Below, piece after piece: positions 30,316 to 37,182 of a DNA stretch of 64,000 bases. A program made the position numbers and the translations under genes. Each line of letters starts with the position of its first letter. The first letter of the stretch is position 1. The DNA comes from a virus. The stretch is taken from positions 1 through 64,000 of IMG/VR virus record IMGVR_UViG_3300036828_000142. The stretch is one strand, 5' to 3'. The notes under the pieces were generated by a model. It saw only the letters and a program-made list of their open reading frames with translations. It was not told the origin of the DNA and ran no database searches.

Positions 30316-30337
30316 GCGGGGGTCCTCGGACCCCCGC
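30316..30337 (+). terminator. Hairpin terminator
   Basis: GCGGGGGTCC and GGACCCCCGC are perfect arms (30316-30325 and 30328-30337), giving a 9-bp stem with a CTCG loop. It lies between TAG 30307-30309 and dyad copy 10. Confidence 0.82.
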
Positions 30338-30367
30338 TAAGCGCACGATCTGTGCTAGTATTGTTGG
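30338..30367 (+). promoter_or_regulatory. Dyad promoter/operator element, copy 10
   Basis: TAAGCGCACGATCTGTGCTA then TAGTAT (30356-30361) and TGTTGG. GACCGAGGAG at 30388-30397 precedes ATG 30404. Confidence 0.68.
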
Positions 30368-30403
30368 TGCGGGCAGGTGTCCGCATCGACCGAGGAGCAG
30401 AGC

Positions 30404-31960
30404 ATGACCCCCACACTCAAGACCGTTTACGAGCGCCAGCAGGACGCCGCCGAAGCGCAGCGCCAAGTGTCCGCTCTCTACGAAGACATCTACTGGAGCC
30501 TGGAGCCCAAGGCACGCGCGAGCGCCAACCTCCACGAGCACCCCGACGTGCTCATGGCGCAGGCCGCTGCTGAGAAGCTGGCCGTCGAGGTTGCGCACCT
30601 GCGCGACCTCGTGGGTGGGCGCGTGTTCCGCGTCGTTGACTCGAAGCTGAGCGCGCTGAACGAGCGGATCGCCAAGCTGAACAAGAAAGCCGTCAAGCTC
30701 GGGACCGACCCGATCCTGCTGACCGCCAGCTACGAGAAGGACCAGATCAAGCGCATGGTCATCACCAACCCCGAGAGCTACCAGGCGGTTGGGTTCATGG
30801 ACGGCATCAACGGCCACGACGAGGTCATCGACTTCACGTACGTCACCGTTGACGGACCCACGCCGATGCTCCCCGGATTCGTGTTCATCGCGACCCTCGA
30901 TCACGACACCGACGACGACGAAAACGTCGGCATCCGCCGCGCGCCAGTCGGCACCGGACTGATCAACCACATCGGCGAGGAAGCCGCCAAGGCCGTCGAA
31001 GCAGCCGACCTGACCGCCTACCGGCACGCCGACCCCGACTGCGACCACTGCAAGCTGGACCGCAAGCGCAAGCAGACGTACGTGCTGTTCGAGGTCGCGA
31101 CCGGCGAACTGCGGCAGATCGGCACCAACTGCGTCAAGGACTACATCCCCGGCGCGAACAACCCCGAGCGCGTCGCAGCGTGGGCAGAGTGGCTCCACGG
31201 CCTGTACGCCGACCTCGGCTTCGAGAGCGGCGACGACGGGTTCGGCGACATCGGCGTCGGCGGTGGACGGATCGCGATTCCCACGCAGAGCTACCTGAAC
31301 AACGTCGCGGCGGTCATCCGCGAGATCGGGTGGACACCCCGGTGGAACAAAGACGGCTACGGCGACTTCGCCCGCAACTACGGCGCGACCGCTGACCGCG
31401 CGAAGGACAACTACCTGGAGCGCAACGCGAAGCTGCGGATCGAGGTGATCTCCGCTGATGTTGAGCTTGCGACCGTGGCGCTGACATGGGTCCGGGACGA
31501 CCTCGCTGAGCGCGACGAACTGAACGAGTTCGAGCACAACCTCACGACGTACGCCAAGAGCGACTATCTGCCCGAGAAGGGCGACGGGTTCATCGCGTCG
31601 ATCATCGGCGCGTACCAGCGCGAACTGGCTCGCAAGCTGGAGGCCGAGCAGGCCGCGAACTCCGAGTGGATCGGCCAGGTCGGAGATCGGATCAAGGGAC
31701 TGAGGTTCACCGTCACGTTCGTCCGGGGCTTCGAGGGTCAGTACGGCACCCGCTGGATGACCAAGGGCTACGACGCGGACGGCAACGGTCTGATCTGGTG
31801 GGGTGCCGGTGGAATGGACCAGGGCGTCACGTACACGTGCTCCGCGACGGTCAAGGCGCACGAGATGGACAAGTTCAATGGCGGCGGGAAGGTCACGCAG
31901 GTCACGAACCTGCGCTCGATCACCCCGGTTGAGGCAGACCCGGCGCAACAGACCCTCTGA
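30404..31960 (+). CDS. Large zinc-binding protein of unknown function
   Basis: 518 aa from ATG 30404. Residues 1-100 are coiled. Residues about 205-255 contain CDHCKLDRKRKQTYVLFEVA and IGTNCVKDYI, a CxxC...C metal-binding region. The C-terminal 90 residues (IKGLRFTVTFVRGFEGQYGT then GNGLIWWGAGG) resemble a small OB-like or HIRAN-like beta domain. Proteins of this type occur in phages and plasmids but have no assigned role; nucleic-acid binding is my inference. It is controlled separately by dyad copy 10. Confidence 0.7.
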   Translation: MTPTLKTVYERQQDAAEAQRQVSALYEDIYWSLEPKARASANLHEHPDVLMAQAAAEKLAVEVAHLRDLVGGRVFRVVDSKLSALNERIAKLNKKAVKLGTDPILLTASYEKDQIKRMVITNPESYQAVGFMDGINGHDEVIDFTYVTVDGPTPMLPGFVFIATLDHDTDDDENVGIRRAPVGTGLINHIGEEAAKAVEAADLTAYRHADPDCDHCKLDRKRKQTYVLFEVATGELRQIGTNCVKDYIPGANNPERVAAWAEWLHGLYADLGFESGDDGFGDIGVGGGRIAIPTQSYLNNVAAVIREIGWTPRWNKDGYGDFARNYGATADRAKDNYLERNAKLRIEVISADVELATVALTWVRDDLAERDELNEFEHNLTTYAKSDYLPEKGDGFIASIIGAYQRELARKLEAEQAANSEWIGQVGDRIKGLRFTVTFVRGFEGQYGTRWMTKGYDADGNGLIWWGAGGMDQGVTYTCSATVKAHEMDKFNGGGKVTQVTNLRSITPVEADPAQQTL

Positions 31961-31991
31961 CGCGCCCGCAGCCTCCCTACGGGCACGCGGC

Positions 31992-32031
31992 TCCCCAGGC
32001 TGGCACCTACTACCTGTTGCCTTCCTGGGGA
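31992..32031 (+). terminator. Hairpin terminator
   Basis: TCCCCAGG (31992-31999) and CCTGGGGA (32024-32031) are perfect arms around a 24-base loop, following the TGA at 31958-31960. A shorter GCCCG/CGGGC hairpin lies just upstream. Confidence 0.65.
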
Positions 32032-32046
32032 CGCCTGCGCAGCGCG

Positions 32047-32052
32047 TAAGCT
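32047..32052 (+). promoter_or_regulatory. Candidate leaderless-type -10 element
   Basis: GCGCGTAAGCTG carries TAAGCT at 32047-32052, nine bases before ATG 32062; the same hexamer is used in dyad copy 3. Confidence 0.35.
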
Positions 32053-32061
32053 GAAGCGGCC

Positions 32062-32316
32062 ATGAGCGTGCTCCAGTCAGATCCATCCCAGGTCTGGCTG
32101 GAGCTTCCGCTGTACGTGGACATGGAGAACCCTCGCTTGTACGTGGACCTCGCGCCGACCGCGAACCCAGCCGCAGCGCAGCCTCCCGCCGGACCGACCG
32201 GACCCACAGGACCGACCGGACCTACTGGCCCTGCCCCAGACCCAGCCGGGCAGTGGGTGTGGAGCATGACGAACCTCTCCTGGGAGCCGTACCCCTACGA
32301 TCCATCTGGGAACTAG
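32062..32316 (+). CDS. Short collagen-like virion protein
   Basis: 84 aa. It has a beta N-terminus (VWLELPLYVDMENPRLYVDL), then [15 protein letters not shown], then a C-terminal WVWSMTNLSWEPYPYD. It looks like a small fibre or tail-spike attachment protein. Its stop begins the next promoter-like element. Confidence 0.65.
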   Translation: MSVLQSDPSQVWLELPLYVDMENPRLYVDLAPTANPAAAQPPAGPTGPTGPTGPTGPAPDPAGQWVWSMTNLSWEPYPYDPSGN

Positions 32317-32343
32317 CGGGCAACCACGCCTTAGCATCCGGGC
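32314..32343 (+). promoter_or_regulatory. Leaderless-type promoter
   Basis: TAGCGGGCAACCACGCC then TTAGCAT (hexamer TAGCAT 32332-32337), 6 bases before ATG 32344. The TAGC to -10 spacing matches the dyad series; the right arm is degraded. Confidence 0.42.
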
Positions 32344-33045
32344 ATGGCCGTCAGCCTAACCGGCCCGTGGCTTATGAAGCGCGGCGCGCTCACACCGGCC
32401 TACCGGGGAACGTTGCGGAACGCTGACGGGTCGCCCATCGACCTCTCCGGCGTCGATCACGTGGACTTCGTGATGCGCGAGCGGCGCACGTTGACCCCGG
32501 TCGTGGAGGCGCAGGCCAGCGTGTTGCAGGAGGGCGACGCGGTGACCGGCACGGACGTGGGGCTCTGCGAGTACGACTGGTCGCTGGGCGACACCGACTC
32601 CTCCGGGGTCTTCAACGCCGAGTTCGCGCTCTACGACGCCAACGGCAACGTGATCGCCAGAGTCCCGAGCGACGGCTACCAGGAGATCCAGATACTCGGC
32701 AACCTGTCCGCCGCTCCGGTCCCGGACACCAATCTGCCGGTCACGTTCGACTTCCACATCTACTACGGCGACGTGTGGAGTCAGGCGTACCGCCTGCTTC
32801 AGCAGGGCATCCCGGTCGATCTGACGGGCTCGACGGTCGCCTCGTCCGTGGTCGATGCGCAGGAGGTCGTGACGCCGCTAACAGTCACGATCCTCGACGC
32901 CACCGACGGCCAGCTCCAAATCTCCGCGCTACCGGGCGCGCTCGCGGTCGGTAGCTACGACTACGACATCCAGGTGACGGACGCCACCGGACCCATCACC
33001 TGGATCAAGGGCCAGCTCGTGGTCGATCCGGATGTAACCCCATGA
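32344..33045 (+). CDS. BppU-like two-domain baseplate or adhesin protein
   Basis: 233 aa. Two beta-sandwich halves are visible. The first, about 18-118, includes [28 protein letters not shown] and DGYQEIQI. The second is at about 128-233 ([20 protein letters not shown] ... [14 protein letters not shown]). The first follows the pattern of the N-terminal domain of phage baseplate upper protein (BppU). It probably helps attach host-binding fibres. ATGA overlap with the next collagen-like gene. Confidence 0.68.
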   Translation: MAVSLTGPWLMKRGALTPAYRGTLRNADGSPIDLSGVDHVDFVMRERRTLTPVVEAQASVLQEGDAVTGTDVGLCEYDWSLGDTDSSGVFNAEFALYDANGNVIARVPSDGYQEIQILGNLSAAPVPDTNLPVTFDFHIYYGDVWSQAYRLLQQGIPVDLTGSTVASSVVDAQEVVTPLTVTILDATDGQLQISALPGALAVGSYDYDIQVTDATGPITWIKGQLVVDPDVTP

Positions 33046-33608
33046 GCACCGGCAGCGTCCAGGTGATCGGCTCCGACGCGACCGTCGAGGTCACCCCGGC
33101 CGTGCGCGCGGAGGTCGAGATCGTCAAGTCCGCCGGTCCGCAGGGTCCGCCCGGCCCGACCGGCCCGACCGGACCGCAGGGCTTCGCCGGACCGACGGGA
33201 CCGGCTGGACCAACTGGACCTGGAGCAGAGTTCGGACCGTGGGTGCCGCTGACGCTTGCTAACGGGTGGGCCATTCAGCCCAATGTAGGCGGCGGCATCG
33301 CTCCCGCCTATCGCTTAGAACCGGGCGGCGTTGTCCGACTGAAGGGGAGCCTCGACCCGAGCAAGTCAACCAGCCAGGAGTTCGTTGTCGATCTACCTCT
33401 CACGGCCGTTCCAAAGGCTCCGAGCAGCCCGTTCCAGACCTGCATGGCACTGGACGCAGCCGGAACAACCATGATGCTCGCGATGGTCAACCCTTACGAC
33501 AACGGTGATGGCACGGGACACATCTGGTTGGGGCACGTTGATCAGTCGCCTCTGACCGACATGATGTGGGTGGGGTTGGATGGCATAGCCCCCTGGGTTT
33601 CTGCGTGA
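33042..33608 (+). CDS. Collagen-like tail fibre protein
   Basis: 188 aa. Residues about 28-62 are Gly-X-Y ([17 protein letters not shown]). The C-terminal 125 residues are a beta domain ([20 protein letters not shown] ... [10 protein letters not shown]) typical of phage fibre tips. A short CTGCGT/ACGCAG hairpin overlaps the stop. Confidence 0.72.
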   Translation: MSTGSVQVIGSDATVEVTPAVRAEVEIVKSAGPQGPPGPTGPTGPQGFAGPTGPAGPTGPGAEFGPWVPLTLANGWAIQPNVGGGIAPAYRLEPGGVVRLKGSLDPSKSTSQEFVVDLPLTAVPKAPSSPFQTCMALDAAGTTMMLAMVNPYDNGDGTGHIWLGHVDQSPLTDMMWVGLDGIAPWVSA

Positions 33609-33625
33609 GCACGCAGGTCGCGATC

Positions 33626-33653
33626 TAGCGCATAGCGTGTGCTAGGTTGTTGG
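33626..33653 (+). promoter_or_regulatory. Dyad promoter/operator element, copy 11
   Basis: TAGCGCATAGCGTGTGCTA then TAGGTT (33643-33648) and GTTGG. GACCGAGGAG at 33678-33687 precedes ATG 33694. Confidence 0.66.
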
Positions 33654-33693
33654 TGCGCACGACATTGGTGCGACATCGACCGAGGAGATTCAG

Positions 33694-33918
33694 ATGACCG
33701 ACGAGAACTGCACCTGGCTGATCGAGGTCGCGTCCGGCAACCCCGAGCCCGACTTCCCCGAGGACCTATACCGCACCGTCGAGTGCGGCGGCAAGTTGAC
33801 CTTCAACGAGTACGGCTCCTGGACCTGCGAGTACGGCCACGAACACGTCAGCTACGACGACCCGGCACGCGACGCTTACGAGGCCGAGCAGGTCTTTCGG
33901 GAGCGCCAAGAGGGCTGA
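33694..33918 (+). CDS. Small acidic protein
   Basis: 74 aa. ENCTWLIEVASGNPEPDFPE, VECGGKLTF and WTCEYGHEHV contain three Cys and two His, a possible ribbon in an acidic frame. Driven by its own promoter/start-block pair. No family recognised. Confidence 0.65.
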   Translation: MTDENCTWLIEVASGNPEPDFPEDLYRTVECGGKLTFNEYGSWTCEYGHEHVSYDDPARDAYEAEQVFRERQEG

Positions 33919-33920
33919 GC

Positions 33921-33948
33921 TAGCGCACGATTGGTGCTAAACTGTAAG
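33921..33948 (+). promoter_or_regulatory. Dyad promoter/operator element, copy 12
   Basis: TAGCGCACGATTGGTGCTA (33921-33939) then TAAACT (33938-33943) and GTAAGG. GACCGAGGAG at 33959-33968 precedes ATG 33975. It is only 295 bases from copy 11. Confidence 0.68.
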
Positions 33949-33974
33949 GCGTGACCACGACCGAGGAGCACGCA

Positions 33975-34301
33975 ATGAGCTTTGACGAGTACGACCCCCG
34001 CGACGGCGACGATGTCTACGACGCCTGGGTCGAAGCGCAGCACGAGAAGTGGGCGGACACCGCCACCGAGTGCGGCAACTGCGGCGAGCTTTGGCAGGCG
34101 GGCGAGCACCGCGCGACCAGGATCGACCCCGGCTACTACGAGCAGCCGACCTGCCCGCGCTGCGGCGAGTGGAGCATCGGCGACCCGGAGAAGGAAGACG
34201 ACGAGTCGGACGACGAGCCGGTCCCAGCCGACACTGGGTGGATCAAAGACCTGTTCGCTGAGCAGTTCCCCGCCGACCCGTCCGAGGAGAAGCCGTTCTG
34301 A
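33975..34301 (+). CDS. Zinc-ribbon protein
   Basis: 108 aa. TECGNCGELWQAGEHRATRI and PTCPRCGEWSIGDP form a classical CxxC...CxxC ribbon in an acidic context. The C-terminal tail (DESDDEPVPADTGWIKDLFA) is acidic and may mimic nucleic acid. Confidence 0.68.
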   Translation: MSFDEYDPRDGDDVYDAWVEAQHEKWADTATECGNCGELWQAGEHRATRIDPGYYEQPTCPRCGEWSIGDPEKEDDESDDEPVPADTGWIKDLFAEQFPADPSEEKPF

Positions 34302-34621
34302 TGGGCTACGACATCGTCACTCTCGAAGATTGCGCGTCGTGCTTCGGCGTCTACGACGTTGAGGGCTCGAAGGGCGACACGTACGTTGTCCAGTTCCACG
34401 GCGAGACGGGCGTGCACTGCACCTGCCCCGGCTTCAAGTACCGCCAGGACTGCAAGCACGTCAGCTACGTCTACAAGACCGCGTGCATGCAAAACCCCCA
34501 GTACAACAGCGGCAAGCCTGACCCGGCGATCCGCCCACGCGACTACACGTACGACGCCTTCTCGAAGACGCCGTGCCCCGCGTGCGGCGGACCGACGGTC
34601 TACGTCCGGCGAGCCGTCTGA
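34301..34621 (+). CDS. SWIM zinc-finger protein
   Basis: 106 aa. VHCTCPGFKYRQDCKHVSYV is a CxCxnCxH SWIM finger, known in DNA-binding and protein-interaction contexts such as recombination mediators. TPCPACGGPTVYVRR adds a C-terminal ribbon. Short N-terminal part: DCASCFGVYDV. Likely nucleic-acid binding. It overlaps the zinc-ribbon gene by one base. Confidence 0.78.
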   Translation: MGYDIVTLEDCASCFGVYDVEGSKGDTYVVQFHGETGVHCTCPGFKYRQDCKHVSYVYKTACMQNPQYNSGKPDPAIRPRDYTYDAFSKTPCPACGGPTVYVRRAV

Positions 34622-34622
34622 C

Positions 34623-34841
34623 TTAGGCGACGCGCCCGTTGGTGATCTGCGTGATCACCTGTTCGAGCACCTCGGCCTGGGTGAACGGCTTCGCGTCGCT
34701 CGGCCAGTTGCTCCAGCGTTGCGCCGAGGATGAGCGCTTGAACCGACGCCACACGCCGGGCTCGGTCCGCTCGTAGAGCACTTCGGTCGTGCCCTGGGTG
34801 GGGTGTCGAACGCTGATCGACACGTCTGCCTCGTAAGCCAT
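34623..34841 (-). CDS. Leftward hypothetical protein
   Basis: 72 aa on the minus strand: AYEADVSISVRHPTQGTTEV then WRRFKRSSSAQRWSNWPSDA. Ribosome-binding site AAGGAG lies about 6 bases before the ATG. It is convergent with the SWIM gene and divergent from the membrane gene at 34923. A -10-like TAGCCT on the minus strand (34898-34903) could drive it. Confidence 0.62.
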   Translation of the reverse strand: MAYEADVSISVRHPTQGTTEVLYERTEPGVWRRFKRSSSAQRWSNWPSDAKPFTQAEVLEQVITQITNGRVA

Positions 34842-34897
34842 GTGGGCTCCTTGGTAGTTGGGGTGCCTCGACCCGTTGGGTCTGGGCTGGATCGGTG

Positions 34898-34913
34898 AGG
34901 CTAGCAGTAGAGT
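34898..34913. promoter_or_regulatory. Divergent promoter pair
   Basis: The plus strand holds TAGAGT (34908-34913) 9 bases before GTG 34923. The minus strand holds TGC-TAGCCT (34898-34903) facing the leftward gene. The two share a central GCTAGC palindrome. Confidence 0.4.
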
Positions 34914-34922
34914 CGCCGGTCG

Positions 34923-35126
34923 GTGGTGACCGACACGCCGTTCTACATCCTGCTCACGGTCGTCGTCTACAACGCGCTTGTGTTCGGGGGTGGGTGGTAC
35001 GGCGAAAAGCTGCTCTACCGCCACCGGCACCGCATCGCTCGCACGGTGCTCCAGGAGTCGCGGCTGCCGTGGCGCTGGCGTGAACGGATCGTCGGCGCGC
35101 TCTACTGGCTGTACCCGCAGCACTAA
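34923..35126 (+). CDS. Small membrane protein
   Basis: 67 aa from GTG 34923 or 34926. One hydrophobic segment (FYILLTVVVYNALVFGGGW), then a basic amphipathic tail (RHRHRIARTVLQESRLPWRW). No family recognised. Confidence 0.6.
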   Translation: MVTDTPFYILLTVVVYNALVFGGGWYGEKLLYRHRHRIARTVLQESRLPWRWRERIVGALYWLYPQH

Positions 35127-35165
35127 AGCGCCAAATCCGTCTGTGGCAGCGCAGAAAACGGGTCT

Positions 35166-35171
35166 TAGTAT
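35166..35171 (+). promoter_or_regulatory. Leaderless-type promoter of the head operon
   Basis: TCTTAGTATCGCG holds TAGTAT (35166-35171), the same hexamer as dyad copies 10 and 13, seven bases before ATG 35179. No ribosome-binding site lies in the gap, consistent with leaderless translation of the capsid operon. Confidence 0.45.
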
Positions 35172-35178
35172 CGCGTCA

Positions 35179-36666
35179 ATGAGCGCTCTCGCTGAAAACA
35201 CAGAGATCCCTGCTGACGTAACCGTCCTGCGAGAGAGCATGTACGCGCTCTCGCGCGACACGGTGGAGTTTCCCGAGGAGCTGGCTGAGCAGCGTGTCGA
35301 GCGGCTCGTGAGCCGTGGGCTGAGCCTGGAGGAAGCGACCTCCGCCGAGGCGGACGAGCGCTCCAAGCTCGTGCCGCTACACATCCTGCGCCCGTGCCTC
35401 GGCAAGGGCCGTGGCCGTCACGTCTACGAAGCGGACATGCTCCAGGAGAACGCGCACAAGTTCTCCGGCTGGCGGCAGTACATCGACCACCTCTCCCCCG
35501 AAGCGCGCAAAGCTGCGAAGGGGCTGCCGCGCTCGATTCGTGACCTTGGCGGCAGGATCGTGGAGAGCTACTGGGACCCGGCTGTTCCGCCTGACGAGTC
35601 CAAGGGGTTCGGGCAAGGCGCTGTCGTTGGGTGGTCGCTCCCGACACCGTTCATCCGCGAGCTTGCTGGAAACGACCCCGAGCTGGTTGAAGCGTCGATC
35701 TCCGCGAACGCCACCGGCGTGCAGCCCACGATGCGCGACGGACGCCGGGCGTGGCTGGTCGAAGGGATCGAGGATCACGGAAGCGTTGACTGGGTGACCG
35801 AAGCCGGTGCTGGTGGCCGCGTCGTCCAACTGATGGAGGCTGCCTACAAGGAGGACGGGATGAGTTTGCTGGAGTCCATGACCGACGAGGAGTTCGTCGC
35901 CTACGTCGAAGAAGTTCGCCCGCACCTGCTGGCAGAGCAGACCGACGCTGCCGACGAGGCCGAGGACGCCGCCGACAGCGGCGACGACGAGCTTGCGGAG
36001 ATGGTCGCGAAGCTGAAGAAGCGCAACCCGAAGCTCTCGGACAAGCAAGCGAACGCGCTGGCCAAGCAGGCGCTCAGCAAGGAGTCCAGCGCCAGCAGCA
36101 CACAGGAAGCCAACACAGAGGAGACGGATATGGGTGTCACCCCAGAGGCGCTCCAGGAAGCTCTCCACAGTGAGGACTTCCAGGGGTCGCTGAAGACGCT
36201 GGTCGAGGCCGCAATCGCCGACGAGCGCGAGCTGATCCGGGCTGAGGCGCGTGCCGACGCTGACCGCCAGCTTGCGTTGCGTGACATGCGCGACGCGGCG
36301 CACCGGCAGATCGCCGAGGCGAAGCTCCCGGAGGCGTTCGCGAAGGGCACTCGGTCGCTGTACGAGATCACCGACGACGGGCCGACTCCGGCGCTCGACA
36401 TCGTGGACGACGTGGACGACGACGGCAAGGTGACCAAGAAGGCAGCGGAGAAGCTCACCGAGTCCGTCGCCACCGCAATCGGCGAGCAGCACGATTTGCT
36501 GGCGGCAGCGAACCCGACGAAGGTGCGCGGCCAGGGCGTCGGCGCTCCCGCGAAGCGCAGCGAGGGCGAAGGTGGCGACGAGCCGCCCAAGCCGGGTGAG
36601 GGCACGCTTTACGGCGCTGTCCTCCAGGAAGCAGGAGTCGATCCCGCGACGGCGTGGGACGACTGA
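35179..36666 (+). CDS. Capsid maturation protease fused to scaffold
   Basis: 495 aa. Residues about 60-235 match actinophage prohead proteases: GWSLPTPFIRELAGNDPELV, EASISANATG and, most tellingly, EDHGSVDWVTEAGAGGRVVQ. Residues about 235-320 are acidic. Residues about 318-495 form a helical, acidic scaffold-like region (VTPEALQEALHSEDFQGSLK). The enzyme should cleave scaffold and capsid N-termini during prohead maturation. A strong internal ribosome-binding site and ATG at 36130 allow separate production of the scaffold. Next come decoration and capsid genes in canonical order. Confidence 0.85.
   Translation: MSALAENTEIPADVTVLRESMYALSRDTVEFPEELAEQRVERLVSRGLSLEEATSAEADERSKLVPLHILRPCLGKGRGRHVYEADMLQENAHKFSGWRQYIDHLSPEARKAAKGLPRSIRDLGGRIVESYWDPAVPPDESKGFGQGAVVGWSLPTPFIRELAGNDPELVEASISANATGVQPTMRDGRRAWLVEGIEDHGSVDWVTEAGAGGRVVQLMEAAYKEDGMSLLESMTDEEFVAYVEEVRPHLLAEQTDAADEAEDAADSGDDELAEMVAKLKKRNPKLSDKQANALAKQALSKESSASSTQEANTEETDMGVTPEALQEALHSEDFQGSLKTLVEAAIADERELIRAEARADADRQLALRDMRDAAHRQIAEAKLPEAFAKGTRSLYEITDDGPTPALDIVDDVDDDGKVTKKAAEKLTESVATAIGEQHDLLAAANPTKVRGQGVGAPAKRSEGEGGDEPPKPGEGTLYGAVLQEAGVDPATAWDD
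36118..36123 (+). promoter_or_regulatory. Internal ribosome-binding site for the nested scaffold
   Basis: GAGGAG (36118-36123) lies 6 bases before an in-frame ATG (36130) within the protease gene, a near-ideal Shine-Dalgarno placement. Confidence 0.65.
36130..36666 (+). CDS. Nested scaffolding protein (internal start)
   Basis: 178 aa in the same frame as the protease, starting MGVTPEALQEALHSEDF. It is predicted to be coiled and acidic, as phage scaffolds are. The situation parallels the nested scaffold of lambda (Nu3 within C). Residues about 100-140 (VDDVDDDGKVTKKAAEKL) and an acidic Pro/Gly-rich C-terminus follow. The evidence is the placement of the internal ribosome-binding site plus the domain boundary. 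Confidence 0.62.
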   Translation: MGVTPEALQEALHSEDFQGSLKTLVEAAIADERELIRAEARADADRQLALRDMRDAAHRQIAEAKLPEAFAKGTRSLYEITDDGPTPALDIVDDVDDDGKVTKKAAEKLTESVATAIGEQHDLLAAANPTKVRGQGVGAPAKRSEGEGGDEPPKPGEGTLYGAVLQEAGVDPATAWDD

Positions 36667-36698
36667 GGCCAACCGGGTAACGGAAAGGAGCACACGAC

Positions 36699-37076
36699 AT
36701 GCCGTATAACCGCCCAGGCCCAGGCGTCTACGTCACCAACGGTGCCACGGCGATCACGCACGGATTGCCGTGCACGGTCGCGAACTTCGTTGGCGTTGCG
36801 GTCAAGCAGCAAGCACAGCCGTGGACAGCGGGATTCCAGTCCCCGGCGATGATCCAGCCGAACGAGCCGTTCTACATGATCACGAAGGGCGTCGTTCAGG
36901 TGCCGTCAACCGGGCTGACGACCCCCACGAAGGGCGAGGCGGTGTACGTCAACCCCGACGGCAGCCTCGCTGCGACCGGCACGGTCAAGTTCGGCCGCAT
37001 CACGGAGGTCGGCGGAAACCGTGGCACTCCGCCAAACAGCGTCCGGATCGACCTCGACGCAAAGGACTCGTTCTAA
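36699..37076 (+). CDS. Capsid decoration protein (DUF2190-like)
   Basis: 125 aa. The beta-barrel pattern GVYVTNGATAITHGLPCTVA, FVGVAVKQQ, YMITKGVVQVP and KGEAVYVNPDGSL fits phage head decoration or cement proteins. It lies between protease/scaffold and major capsid, the usual place. Ribosome-binding site GGAAAGGAG is 9 bases upstream of ATG. Confidence 0.8.
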   Translation: MPYNRPGPGVYVTNGATAITHGLPCTVANFVGVAVKQQAQPWTAGFQSPAMIQPNEPFYMITKGVVQVPSTGLTTPTKGEAVYVNPDGSLAATGTVKFGRITEVGGNRGTPPNSVRIDLDAKDSF

Positions 37077-37182
37077 GAGCTGAGCAGGACTTCTCGACCC
37101 TCCCAGGTTGCCCCCCCTGAGGATGTGGCTGACGCCGACAGGCGCTTAGTGGGCTCGGATTGGCCATGAACAAGGAGCAAAG

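Noticed and set aside
34978-36666. Longer start for the capsid protease (562 codons)
   Set aside because: The extension overlaps the membrane gene at 34923 and has poor composition. TAGTAT seven bases before ATG 35179 and the match of protease homologues to this start favour 35179.
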